Origin: an uncultured Lachnospiraceae bacterium
GTDB lineage: Bacteria > Bacillota > Clostridia > Lachnospirales > Lachnospiraceae
Length of the DNA: 49,584 nt
Direction: 5' to 3'
Assembly (NCBI GenBank): GCA_946182825.1
Contig: CAMGZH010000018.1
Coordinates: 1 to 49,584 of the forward strand
The translations under genes were made by a program, and so were the position numbers. Each line of letters opens with the position of its first letter. The first letter of the stretch is position 1. Of this stretch, positions 1 through 7,408 are shown in pieces. The notes beneath the pieces are model-generated. The model saw only the letters and a program-made list of their open reading frames with translations, did no database searches and was not told the DNA's origin.

Positions 1-1
1 T

Positions 2-847
2 CTTACCTTTGTTATTATTGTTGGCGGAATCAAGAGTATTTCCAAGGTTTCAAGCGTTGTTGTTCCCGGTATGGCAATTTTGTATGTGTTAGCCGGTCTT
101 ATTTGTCTCATTGTAGGTTGGAAGAATGTTCCGGAAGGAATCGTTACGATCTTCACCATGGCATTTGCGCCTAAGGCCGTAGGAGGCGGTGTTCTTGGTG
201 CTATTACAGTCTCTGTTATGAACTCTGTTCGTTATGGTGTTGCCCGTGGATGCTTCTCCAATGAAGCCGGAATGGGATCTGCTGCGATTACGGCAGCTGC
301 CGCTACAACAGATGATCCGGTTCGACAGGGTTATATCAATATGACAGGTACCTTTTTTGATACCTTGGTTGTATGTACCATTACCGGTCTTATCATTGCA
401 TCTTCCGGTGTACTTGGTATGAGCGGTGCCGATGGTGTTCCTTATGAAGGTGTTGCCCTTACCATGGCAGCATTTGAAAAATTTATTGGTCCTGTCGGTA
501 GCTATATTGTATCCATTGGCATTATGTTATTTGCCTTCTCTACCATCATCGGTTGGGAATATCATGGGGAGAAGGCCTTTGAGTATCTTTGCCCGAATAA
601 GAAGGCAATCATGGGATATCGCATCCTATATTCTCTGGTTGTTTTCATCGGTGCAACCCAGACACTGGATATTGTTTGGAACTTTTCCGATGTTGCGAAT
701 GCCCTTATGGCAATTCCTAACCTGATCAGTATGATTGTTCTTTCTCCTGTTATCTTCAGGGAAGTTAAGCGCTTCCAGGGTGTGATCGAGCAGGAAAAGA
801 GTGAAAAGGAGGAGACATCTTCCATCGACGCCCATGAAAATGCATAA
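2..847 (+). CDS. Sodium:alanine/glycine symporter (AGCS family), C-terminal part
   Basis: The reading frame is open from the left edge, so the start lies outside the window; about 281 residues are present. The protein imports alanine or glycine with a cation across the cytoplasmic membrane. AGCS hallmarks are visible: a GGIKSISKV segment at the left edge, then GCFSNEAGMGSA, the family's highly conserved membrane motif, followed by further hydrophobic segments. The acidic, lysine-rich tail after the last membrane segment is cytoplasmic. A strong terminator follows, so this gene is transcribed separately from the oxidase operon downstream, although both handle amino acids or amines. The family is clear; the exact substrate is inferred. 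Confidence 0.93.
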   Translation, partial: LTFVIIVGGIKSISKVSSVVVPGMAILYVLAGLICLIVGWKNVPEGIVTIFTMAFAPKAVGGGVLGAITVSVMNSVRYGVARGCFSNEAGMGSAAITAAAATTDDPVRQGYINMTGTFFDTLVVCTITGLIIASSGVLGMSGADGVPYEGVALTMAAFEKFIGPVGSYIVSIGIMLFAFSTIIGWEYHGEKAFEYLCPNKKAIMGYRILYSLVVFIGATQTLDIVWNFSDVANALMAIPNLISMIVLSPVIFREVKRFQGVIEQEKSEKEETSSIDAHENA

Positions 848-880
848 GGTACGTTCTGTTTGAAAGGAACGATATTGCGG

Positions 881-907
881 AGGAGACCAGAGATGGTCTC
901 CTTTTTG
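881..907 (+). terminator. Intrinsic terminator of the AGCS symporter gene
   Basis: An 8-bp perfect stem (AGGAGACC/GGTCTCCT) with a 6-base loop is followed at once by a T-rich tract. It sits 33 bases after the symporter stop codon and separates it from the promoter at 933. Confidence 0.85.
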
Positions 908-932
908 TTTTTCATTTTTTTAAAATGGTGTA

Positions 933-963
933 TTGACTCTGGTACTATACACGGGTTTAACAT
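933..963 (+). promoter_or_regulatory. MerR-type promoter and operator of the amine/amino-acid oxidase operon
   Basis: TTGACT (933-938) and TAACAT (958-963) are separated by 19 bases, the overlong spacing typical of promoters activated by MerR-family proteins. An imperfect dyad, seven of ten pairs and centred near 946, fills the spacer (about 936-956). Its left part, TGACTCTGGTACTATAC at 934-950, recurs with one mismatch over the -10 box of the MerR gene at 8297-8313. The layout resembles the classical mer operator, where the dyad also sits slightly upstream of the spacer centre. The -10 match is weak, as expected for an activator-dependent promoter. Confidence 0.72.
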
Positions 964-995
964 ATATATAACAACAAAAACAGATATAGGCAAAG

Positions 996-1027
996 GGGCC
1001 AACCGCATAGCGGTTGGCCCTCTTTTA
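996..1027 (+). terminator. Terminator hairpin in the operon leader (possible attenuator)
   Basis: A perfect 11-bp stem (GGGCCAACCGC/GCGGTTGGCCC) with a 3-base loop is followed by TCTTTTATT. It lies after the 933 promoter and before the ribosome binding site of the first operon gene. It would therefore stop transcripts from that promoter about 50 bases after initiation unless read-through is permitted. No gene requiring a terminator lies between it and the terminator at 881. A role as an attenuator is inferred; no antiterminator structure or leader peptide was identified. Confidence 0.75.
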
Positions 1028-1043
1028 TTAGAAGGAGGCAATA

Positions 1044-2186
1044 ATGGATACAGCAATTGATTTTCTTTATTTAAGTGAACCGGATATGATTAAGGCCGGT
1101 GTCAAAGATATGGATGCCTGTATCTCGGCTATGGAAGATATGTTGATTCTGGTTAAAAAAGGAGATTATATGATGGGAGGAGAGAATCATAACTCCCACG
1201 GTTGCATGGTTTCTTTTCCGGATGATCCGCAATTCCCCGGAATGCCAAAGAATACACAGGAGCGGAGATTTATGGCAATGCCGGCTTACCTGGGAGGAAA
1301 GTATCAGGTGGCAGGCGTTAAGTGGTATGGATCGAATATGGAGAATAAGGAAAAGGGACTTCCACGATCTATCCTTATGCTAACGCTTACAGATAAAGAT
1401 ACCGGAGCACCGTTGGCATTTATGTCCGCTAACCTATTATCTGCTTACAGAACCGGTGGAATTCCGGGAGTCGGAGCAAAATATCTTGCAAGAAAGGATT
1501 CTGAAACAGCAGCTATTATTGGCCCCGGGGTTATGGGGAAAACATCCCTTGCAGCCTTTGCAGCGACTTGCCCGAAGCTTCATCGAATTAAGATCAAGGG
1601 ACGTGGTCAAAGATCCATCGATGCATTTATCCGATTCGTTAAGGAAGAATATCCGCAGTTTGATGAGATCCTTGTTTGTGAAAGTGTTGAAGAGGCAGTG
1701 AGAGATTCTGATGTCATTTCCTTTACCTCCACAGTAAAGTCAGGGGATGATGAAAAAATAGAACTTTCTTTCCCATATGTAAAAGCAGAGTGGGTAAAGC
1801 CCGGAGCATTTATCTCTTTACCAAGTGCTGCAAGATTTGATGATGATTTCCTTACAAAATGCAAGCTGGTGGTAGATAATCAGAAACTTTATGAAGCCTG
1901 GGCTGCAGAATATCCATATCCCACCTATCCTAAGATGGGAATTATCGGTTGTAAATTCAAGGATCTTGTTTATGAAGGAAAGTTGAAAGAAGACAGGATC
2001 ACGGATATTACAGACATAGTGGAAGGTGAAAAACCGGGTAGAACAAGGGATGATGAAATCATTGTTTATTCCGTTGGCGGAATGCCGGTAGAAGATATTG
2101 CCTGGGGATGCAGTGTTTACCGTAAAGCGAAAGAGTTAGGAATTGGTGCGTCGCTTAATCTGTGGGAAAAGCCGGAAATGGCCTAA
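1044..2186 (+). CDS. Ornithine cyclodeaminase / mu-crystallin family protein
   Basis: A 380-residue soluble NAD(P)-binding enzyme. The family includes ornithine and lysine cyclodeaminases, ketimine reductases and amino-acid dehydrogenases. Visible features are AYRTGGIPGVGAKYLAR followed by the Rossmann glycine motif GPGVMG at residues 160-165. It is somewhat longer than the usual 320-350 residues, with a long N-terminal region containing GGENHNSHG. The start is fixed by GAAGGAGG at 1031-1038. It is first in the operon with PII, a permease and a multisubunit flavin oxidase. Opine (octopine) catabolic clusters also pair an ooxAB-type oxidase with ornithine cyclodeaminase. From memory, some relatives are automatically named 'tyramine oxidase subunit B'; I cannot verify that, and the substrate is unknown. 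Confidence 0.85.
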   Translation: MDTAIDFLYLSEPDMIKAGVKDMDACISAMEDMLILVKKGDYMMGGENHNSHGCMVSFPDDPQFPGMPKNTQERRFMAMPAYLGGKYQVAGVKWYGSNMENKEKGLPRSILMLTLTDKDTGAPLAFMSANLLSAYRTGGIPGVGAKYLARKDSETAAIIGPGVMGKTSLAAFAATCPKLHRIKIKGRGQRSIDAFIRFVKEEYPQFDEILVCESVEEAVRDSDVISFTSTVKSGDDEKIELSFPYVKAEWVKPGAFISLPSAARFDDDFLTKCKLVVDNQKLYEAWAAEYPYPTYPKMGIIGCKFKDLVYEGKLKEDRITDITDIVEGEKPGRTRDDEIIVYSVGGMPVEDIAWGCSVYRKAKELGIGASLNLWEKPEMA

Positions 2187-2222
2187 CGTAATACATGTTG
2201 GAAAAAGAAGGAGAGAATACAT

Positions 2223-2573
2223 ATGAACACAAATTTATCAAGAATTGAGATCATCTGCGATATGTCGAAATTTCAGACCTTAAAGAAATGCTTAAGTGAA
2301 GTCAGGGTTGGAGGAATGACTTTTACACAGGTGTTAGGTTGCGGCGTAGAGAAGGGTACAAAAGAGTATGAAGTAGATGAAAACTATGAGATGGAGCTGC
2401 TTCCCAAGATTCAGGTTGCGGTCGTTACACCGACCGATCAGGTGGAAACATTGACGAATGTTATACAAAAAGCCCTGTATACAGGCCATATTGGGGATGG
2501 CAAAATTTTCGTATACAGTCTGGACAATGTCATTCGTGTACGCACCGGGGATACCGGTGAAGAAGCAATTTAA
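2223..2573 (+). CDS. PII family signal transduction protein (GlnB/GlnK-like)
   Basis: 116 residues, the usual PII length. PII trimers bind ATP/ADP and 2-oxoglutarate and control transporters or enzymes through the T-loop. The body matches the family: a T-loop of normal length running to LLPKIQVAVV, then TGHIGDGKIFVY and the C-terminal VIRVRTG. Numbered as E. coli GlnB, Tyr51 and Lys40 are kept, but Gln39, which helps bind Mg-ATP and 2-oxoglutarate in canonical PII, appears as Glu, and the T-loop is acidic (YEVDENYE). There is no amtB nearby. It lies between the cyclodeaminase-like gene and an APC permease, 24 bases upstream of the latter, so the permease or the oxidase is its most likely partner (inference). 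Confidence 0.93.
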   Translation: MNTNLSRIEIICDMSKFQTLKKCLSEVRVGGMTFTQVLGCGVEKGTKEYEVDENYEMELLPKIQVAVVTPTDQVETLTNVIQKALYTGHIGDGKIFVYSLDNVIRVRTGDTGEEAI

Positions 2574-2597
2574 CTCAGTCGGAGAAAGGAGAGACGT

Positions 2598-4001
2598 ATG
2601 GAAGAATCTACTTTGGGTCTTAAGAATGTAGTTTCTGTCTCCGTAGGATTGGTCATTGCCACCAGTTGCCTTGTATCGTTAGGGCAAGGTGCCGGTGAGA
2701 TCGGTATAGCATTTATCATTCCCATGATAATAGCATGTTTATTCAATATGATCACTATGGCTACCATGTCGGAATTAAATGCTTTAATGCCCAATGTTAC
2801 GGGAGGATTAGCGCAATATACGTTGGCAGGTGTCGGACCCATACCCACCATTGTACTTATGGTAGGCGGTTATATGATCTCAAACATCCTATCCTGCGGT
2901 GTGGAGGCATCCATTTTTGCTTATGCAATGGGACAGATTGTGCCATTGCCGATACCGAATTTCTGCTGGACAGCAATTGCTTCCATTGTAATTTTAATTG
3001 CAAATCTCCATGGCGTGGATATGTTTGCGAAGGTGCAGGATGTTGTAAGTTACCTGCTATTGGGATCGATGCTTTTTATGGGGATTTTGGGTATGACTAA
3101 GTTAGGAAGCGGAGCAATCATTCATCAACCTTCGGTAATGAATGTAAGTCCCTTAAATGTTGTATCCATGACAGCGGTAGCTTTCTGGTTATTTATTGGA
3201 GCGGAATATGCAATTCCGATTTCCAAAAATGTGAAAAATGCAAAGCGAAATGTTCCCCTTGGAATGTTCATCGGACTAGGTGTGATCTGTATCATTCAGG
3301 CTATCATGGTTCTTGGATTTCATAATTATACTTCCTGGCGTGATCTTGCATCATCTGCAGCACCTCATTTGCTGTATGGCATGGCTGTACTTGGCAAGCC
3401 GGGGTAGATCTGGATGACGTTTGTTTCTGCACTTGCAGTTATCAGTACACAAAATTCTACGGTTCAGGGATTATCCAGTATTTTTTCCGGTATGGCAAAG
3501 ACCAACCTGATGCCACAGTTTTTTGGAAAGATGAACCGTCATCGTGTAAATGCAATTGGGATATGGTTTATTACGATAACAATTATGGGATGTGCTTATA
3601 TCAGTCAGGATTCTTCCGAACGAATCAGTTTTCTGATTCTTGTGGGATCTGTATTCTGGATGGTTTCCTACATCGTGGCACATATCGACCTATTGGTATT
3701 TCGGTATCGACTTCCCAAAGCACCCCGTAATTTTAAGGTGCCCTTCGGGCCGATCCTTCCCTGTATCGGGATTGCCGGAACCATCTTTATGATCGTAAAT
3801 ATTTCAACAGATCCGGTAGAACGCCGGAACATTCTTTTGGTTACAGGAATCACATTGTTGATCTTATTCGTCTATTCTCTGTTTTGGATTCACTTCAAAA
3901 TGAAAATTCCTGCGTTCAAGCCTCTGCCAATGGAGAAGGTTTTGGCAATGGAAAATGAAATGTATTACAAAATAAGGAAAAATCGAGGTCTTTGGAAATA
4001 A
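2598..4001 (+). pseudogene. APC-family amino-acid/amine permease, interrupted by an in-frame TAG
   Basis: A twelve-helix-type APC permease that would import the substrate of the adjacent oxidase. The first part runs 269 codons from ATG 2598 (RBS GGAGAAAGGAGAG) to TAG at 3405-3407. The same frame then continues without a break to 4001, giving about 467 codons, normal for the family. Both halves carry membrane segments, including SISKNVKNAKRNVPLG-like APC signatures before the stop. One base change (for example CAG or TTG to TAG) explains the interruption. Genuine inactivation, a sequencing error and stop-codon read-through are all possible. No ribosome binding site for independent translation of the second half was recognised. 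Confidence 0.85.
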
Positions 4002-4021
4002 TAACGTTGAGGAGGTACGAC

Positions 4022-4342
4022 ATGGATCGAATAGCAGAGCATCCAATTTTAGGAAATAGTCCGGAAGGAAAAATGGTTACCTTTACCTTTGATGGGAAAG
4101 AGTTATCCGGATATGAAGGGGAACCGATTGCGGTTGCACTTCGTGTAAATGGAGTAATGGTCCACCGTTATACAGCAAAGCGGCATGAACCAAGAGGTGT
4201 TTTTTGTGCAATCGGCAGATGTACGGATTGCGTCATGATTGTGGATGGTGTACCCAATGTCCGCACATGTATCACGCCTTTAAAGGCGGGAATGAAGGTT
4301 GAGACACAGTATGGAGTCACCGGAAAGGAAGGAGCATTATGA
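4022..4342 (+). CDS. Small [2Fe-2S] subunit of a multisubunit flavin oxidase (HcnA-like)
   Basis: 106 residues with a Fer2_4-type [2Fe-2S] fold. The cluster cysteines are C62, C67, C70 and C83 in the pattern FCAIGRCTDC...RTC. It is the electron-transfer subunit equivalent to HcnA of hydrogen cyanide synthase or the small subunit of opine oxidases and dye-linked proline dehydrogenases. The start at 4022 is chosen because GAGGAGG lies 7 bases upstream; an in-frame ATG at 3992 has no such site and overlaps the permease gene. It overlaps the next gene by 4 bases (ATGA), indicating translational coupling and a tight complex. Confidence 0.9.
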   Translation: MDRIAEHPILGNSPEGKMVTFTFDGKELSGYEGEPIAVALRVNGVMVHRYTAKRHEPRGVFCAIGRCTDCVMIVDGVPNVRTCITPLKAGMKVETQYGVTGKEGAL

Positions 4343-5919
4343 AGATCGAACATAAAGAATTGATCGTTGTGGGTGCCGGCCCGGCAGGATTATCTGCTGC
4401 CATCGAGGCGGCCAAGAGCGGAGTCAAAGCCATTGTCTTCGATGAAAATTCCAAACCGGGGGGACAGCTGTTTAAGCAGATCCATAAATTCTTCGGTTCC
4501 AAGGAACATAAAGCGAAGATTCGGGGATTCAAGATTGGGCAGGATCTCTTACAGGAGGCAGAGAAATTAGGGGTTGAAGTTGTATTAAATGCTACGGTCG
4601 TTGGTCTATATCCGGAAAAGGAGATCATTGTGAAGATCGGAGGCGAGGTCATACATTACAAGGCAGATGCAGTACTGATTGCTACAGGAGCCTCAGAGAA
4701 CATGGTCAACTTTCGCGGTTGGACATTGCCGGGCGTTATTGGAGCCGGGGCAGCTCAGACTATGATGAATCTGCATCATATTAAGCCGGGAAATCGGGTT
4801 TTTATGCTGGGTACCGGCAATGTAGGCCTTGTTGTTTCTTCCCAGTTACTCCAGGCCGGCTGTGAGGTTGTTGCTCTTGCAGATGCTGCTCCTAAGATTG
4901 GTGGTTATGGTGTTCATGCAAGCAAAGTTGCACGTACCGGTGTTCCGTTCTATTTGTCACATACCATCAAAGAAGTAGAGGGAGAGGATCATGTGACAGG
5001 TGTTACGATTGCACAGGTCGATGAGCACTTTCAGTTTATTCCGGGGACAGAAAAACACTTTGCAGTGGATACCATCTGTGTAGCTGTGGGACTTTCTCCA
5101 ATGGCACAGCTTCTGAAAATGGATGGAATCGTTATGGATGATACCAAAGGAAGGACGGTTCCAAAGTGTGATCGCACGGGTGCCACCTCCATACCTGGGA
5201 TCTATGCGGCCGGAGATGTTGCCGGTATTGAAGAAGCCTCTTCTGCAATGATCGAAGGTAGAATGAGTGGATCAGCCATTGCAGCATATCTTGGATATCT
5301 TTCATCCGACAGTTCAGAACATAGAGTTGATACGTTAGAGAATTCTTTATCTTCCCTTCGTCAGGGAATGTTTGCTCCTGAAAATCGTGGAAAAAAGATT
5401 GAGACAACAGAAGAAGGAATTGCAATCTCGCAGAACCTTCTGAAAGCCGGTTTTGTAACAGATGATGAGATTACAAGATTCCCGGGTTTTCGCAAGGAAA
5501 TGAAGGTTCATCCGGTCTTAGAGTGTACACAAAATATTCCATGTAATCCATGCCAGAGTGCGTGCGCCAAGGGTTGTATTTCGATTGGAGAACATATGAC
5601 GTCCTTACCGATCTCTGTGGATGGCTCCACTTGTGTTAATTGCGGAATGTGTGTGGCAAGCTGTTCGGGGCAGGCTATTTTCCTTGTTGCAGAAGAGACA
5701 AGGGCGGGATTTGGTGAAGTTACGATTCCATATGAATTCCTGCCGTTACCGGCAGAGGGAGATGGTGGATTTGCGCTGGGACGAGATGGTAAAAAGCTCT
5801 GTGAAACGACAATTACCCGGGTCAGAACTTCTAAGGCTTATGATGGGACAGCCCTTGTTACGATGGAAGTTCCGACAGAATATATTGATAAGGCAAGATT
5901 TTATAAGAAGATCGGATAA
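4339..5919 (+). CDS. FAD/NAD(P)-binding oxidoreductase subunit with iron-sulfur region (HcnB-like)
   Basis: 526 residues of the pyridine nucleotide-disulfide oxidoreductase class. An N-terminal FAD motif GAGPAG is at 12-17, a second Rossmann motif GTGNVG at 158-163, and the FAD-closing AAGDVAG with Asp at 293. The C-terminal third holds cysteines C396, C402, C405, C409 and C413, then C432xxCxxCxxxC442, a ferredoxin-type 4Fe-4S pattern. HcnB and opine oxidase alpha subunits usually carry a C-terminal BFD-like [2Fe-2S] domain; here that domain is a separate gene directly downstream. The role is to pass electrons from the substrate-oxidising flavoprotein (6270) to an acceptor. The substrate is unknown. 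Confidence 0.9.
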   Translation: MKIEHKELIVVGAGPAGLSAAIEAAKSGVKAIVFDENSKPGGQLFKQIHKFFGSKEHKAKIRGFKIGQDLLQEAEKLGVEVVLNATVVGLYPEKEIIVKIGGEVIHYKADAVLIATGASENMVNFRGWTLPGVIGAGAAQTMMNLHHIKPGNRVFMLGTGNVGLVVSSQLLQAGCEVVALADAAPKIGGYGVHASKVARTGVPFYLSHTIKEVEGEDHVTGVTIAQVDEHFQFIPGTEKHFAVDTICVAVGLSPMAQLLKMDGIVMDDTKGRTVPKCDRTGATSIPGIYAAGDVAGIEEASSAMIEGRMSGSAIAAYLGYLSSDSSEHRVDTLENSLSSLRQGMFAPENRGKKIETTEEGIAISQNLLKAGFVTDDEITRFPGFRKEMKVHPVLECTQNIPCNPCQSACAKGCISIGEHMTSLPISVDGSTCVNCGMCVASCSGQAIFLVAEETRAGFGEVTIPYEFLPLPAEGDGGFALGRDGKKLCETTITRVRTSKAYDGTALVTMEVPTEYIDKARFYKKIG

Positions 5920-5930
5920 GGAGGCTTGTC

Positions 5931-6251
5931 ATGCTGGATATTCAGAAGAAATTAAAAGAAATCGGTCCATTCGTTCCGGAGGAAGATGATGATCTTCTTG
6001 TTTGCAGGTGTGAAGAGGTAACAAAAGGAGAGATTCGCAAGGCCCTGCATCAGGGCATTACAACTGTAGAAGAATTAAGGCGATTCCTACGTTGCGGAAT
6101 GGGCTTATGCCAGGGACAGACCTGTGGGATGATAACACGGCGAATCGTTGCAAAGGAGTTAAAGATTCCAATGGGAGCGATCGAGCCGGCTACAGCAAGA
6201 GTTCCCATGCGCCCGATTGAAATGGAAATTGCAGGAAATGAAAAGAAATAA
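5931..6251 (+). CDS. BFD-like [2Fe-2S] protein, separate oxidase subunit
   Basis: 106 residues with the bacterioferritin-associated-ferredoxin-like fold. Cysteine ligands are C25, C27, C60 and C65 (VCRCEEVT ... CGMGLCQGQTCG). In HcnB-type proteins this domain is usually fused to the C-terminus of the larger flavoprotein; a free-standing version recalls the small delta subunit of four-subunit dye-linked L-proline dehydrogenases. It is 11 bases downstream of the HcnB-like gene, preceded by GGAGG, and 18 bases upstream of the last oxidase gene. It very likely assembles into the same complex. Confidence 0.9.
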   Translation: MLDIQKKLKEIGPFVPEEDDDLLVCRCEEVTKGEIRKALHQGITTVEELRRFLRCGMGLCQGQTCGMITRRIVAKELKIPMGAIEPATARVPMRPIEMEIAGNEKK

Positions 6252-6269
6252 GACAGGAGGACAGGGAAT

Positions 6270-7405
6270 ATGAATAAGACAGCAGATGTCATTATTGTAG
6301 GTGGTGGAATTGTAGGCTGTGCGACTGCTTATTATCTGGCAAAAAGGGCATAAAAGATATTATTGTCCTGGAAGGCAGTGACTCCATTGGCCATGGGGGT
6401 TCCAGCCGAAATGGCGGTGGTGTCAGACAGTCCGGACGTGATGTAAGGGAGCTTCCCATTGCGATGTGCGCTGTTAAGAATTTCTGGCCGACATTATCGG
6501 AGGAATGGGGTGTTGATACAGAATATACACAGAAGGGGAACCTTCGTCTGGGTAAGACAGAAGCGCATTTGAAGAAGCTGAATACACTTGCAGAAAACTG
6601 CAGCAATATGGGGCTCGATGTATCGATGATATCAGCGCAGGAAGTCCATGATCTCAATCCATACCTTTCCGACCAGGTTATCGGAGCAAGTTTTTGTCCG
6701 ACGGATGGACATGCAAATCCACTTACAACAACGCTGGGATATTATACAAATGCTCTGGCTTTAGGTGTGCAGTTTTTTACCGGAGCAAAAGTTATGGCAT
6801 TAGAAAAGTACCGGGGTAGGGTACGTAAAGTCATCCTGGCAGATGGAAGTGTAATGGAAGCAGGGGATATTATTGTTGCAGCGGGTTATCAGAGTCGTTC
6901 CATCATTCATACCATTGGGCTGGATATTCCAATGGTCGATGAAGTGGACTGCGCACTTGTTACGGAGATGGAACCGGTTATGTTCCCACAGATGCTTGGA
7001 ACGGCAGATGCTGATTTTTATGGACACCAGACTAGACACGGCTCTTTTGTATTTGGTGCTGTTGCAGGTCCGGAAGCAATGATGGATGTCGATAAAGAGC
7101 GAAATGATTTTGCGCATGCTGCAACCCTTGGAGCAAGTTGCCGTGCCGTGGAAGGCTATATTCCTGCATTAAAGAATGCCAAGATCGTTAGAACCTGGAC
7201 CGGTTGGTGCGATTGTACCAGTGATGGTGTCTGTGTTCTCGGTCGCCCCAAGGAAGCGGACGGATTAATTCTGGCCGCCGGTTTTTGCGGACATGGTTTT
7301 GGAACAGCGCCAGCTGTTGGCTATATGTTATCGCAGATCGTATCAGGAGAAGATACGTTATGCGATCTTAGTGCCCTTCGTTATGAACGATTCACAGAAG
7401 AATAA
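6270..7405 (+). pseudogene. DadA/HcnC-like FAD-dependent amino-acid/amine oxidase, frameshifted
   Basis: The catalytic flavoprotein of the operon: the DAO superfamily fold oxidises C-N bonds of amino acids, imino acids or opines. From ATG 6270 (RBS ACAGGAGGACAGGG) the frame reads 27 codons including the FAD motif GGGIVGCATAYYLAK, then hits TAA at 6351. The rest of the protein continues in the -1 frame (GHGGSSRNGGGVRQSG, and the C-terminal FCGHGFGTAPAVG) to 7405. Adding one A to the A5 run at 6341-6345 restores a full-length protein of about 378 residues. The five-A run followed by GGG is not a canonical slippery heptamer. A real deletion or a homopolymer sequencing error is more likely than programmed frameshifting. 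Confidence 0.87.
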
Positions 7406-7408
7406 CGA

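Noticed and set aside
860-1060. A 66-codon open frame between the symporter and the cyclodeaminase-like gene
   Set aside because: It spans two terminator hairpins and the MerR-type promoter, has no ribosome binding site and does not read like a protein.
6338-6350. Programmed -1 frameshifting in the oxidase gene
   Set aside because: The A5-GGG context is not a canonical slippery heptamer and no stimulatory stem-loop was evident, so decay or sequencing error is preferred.
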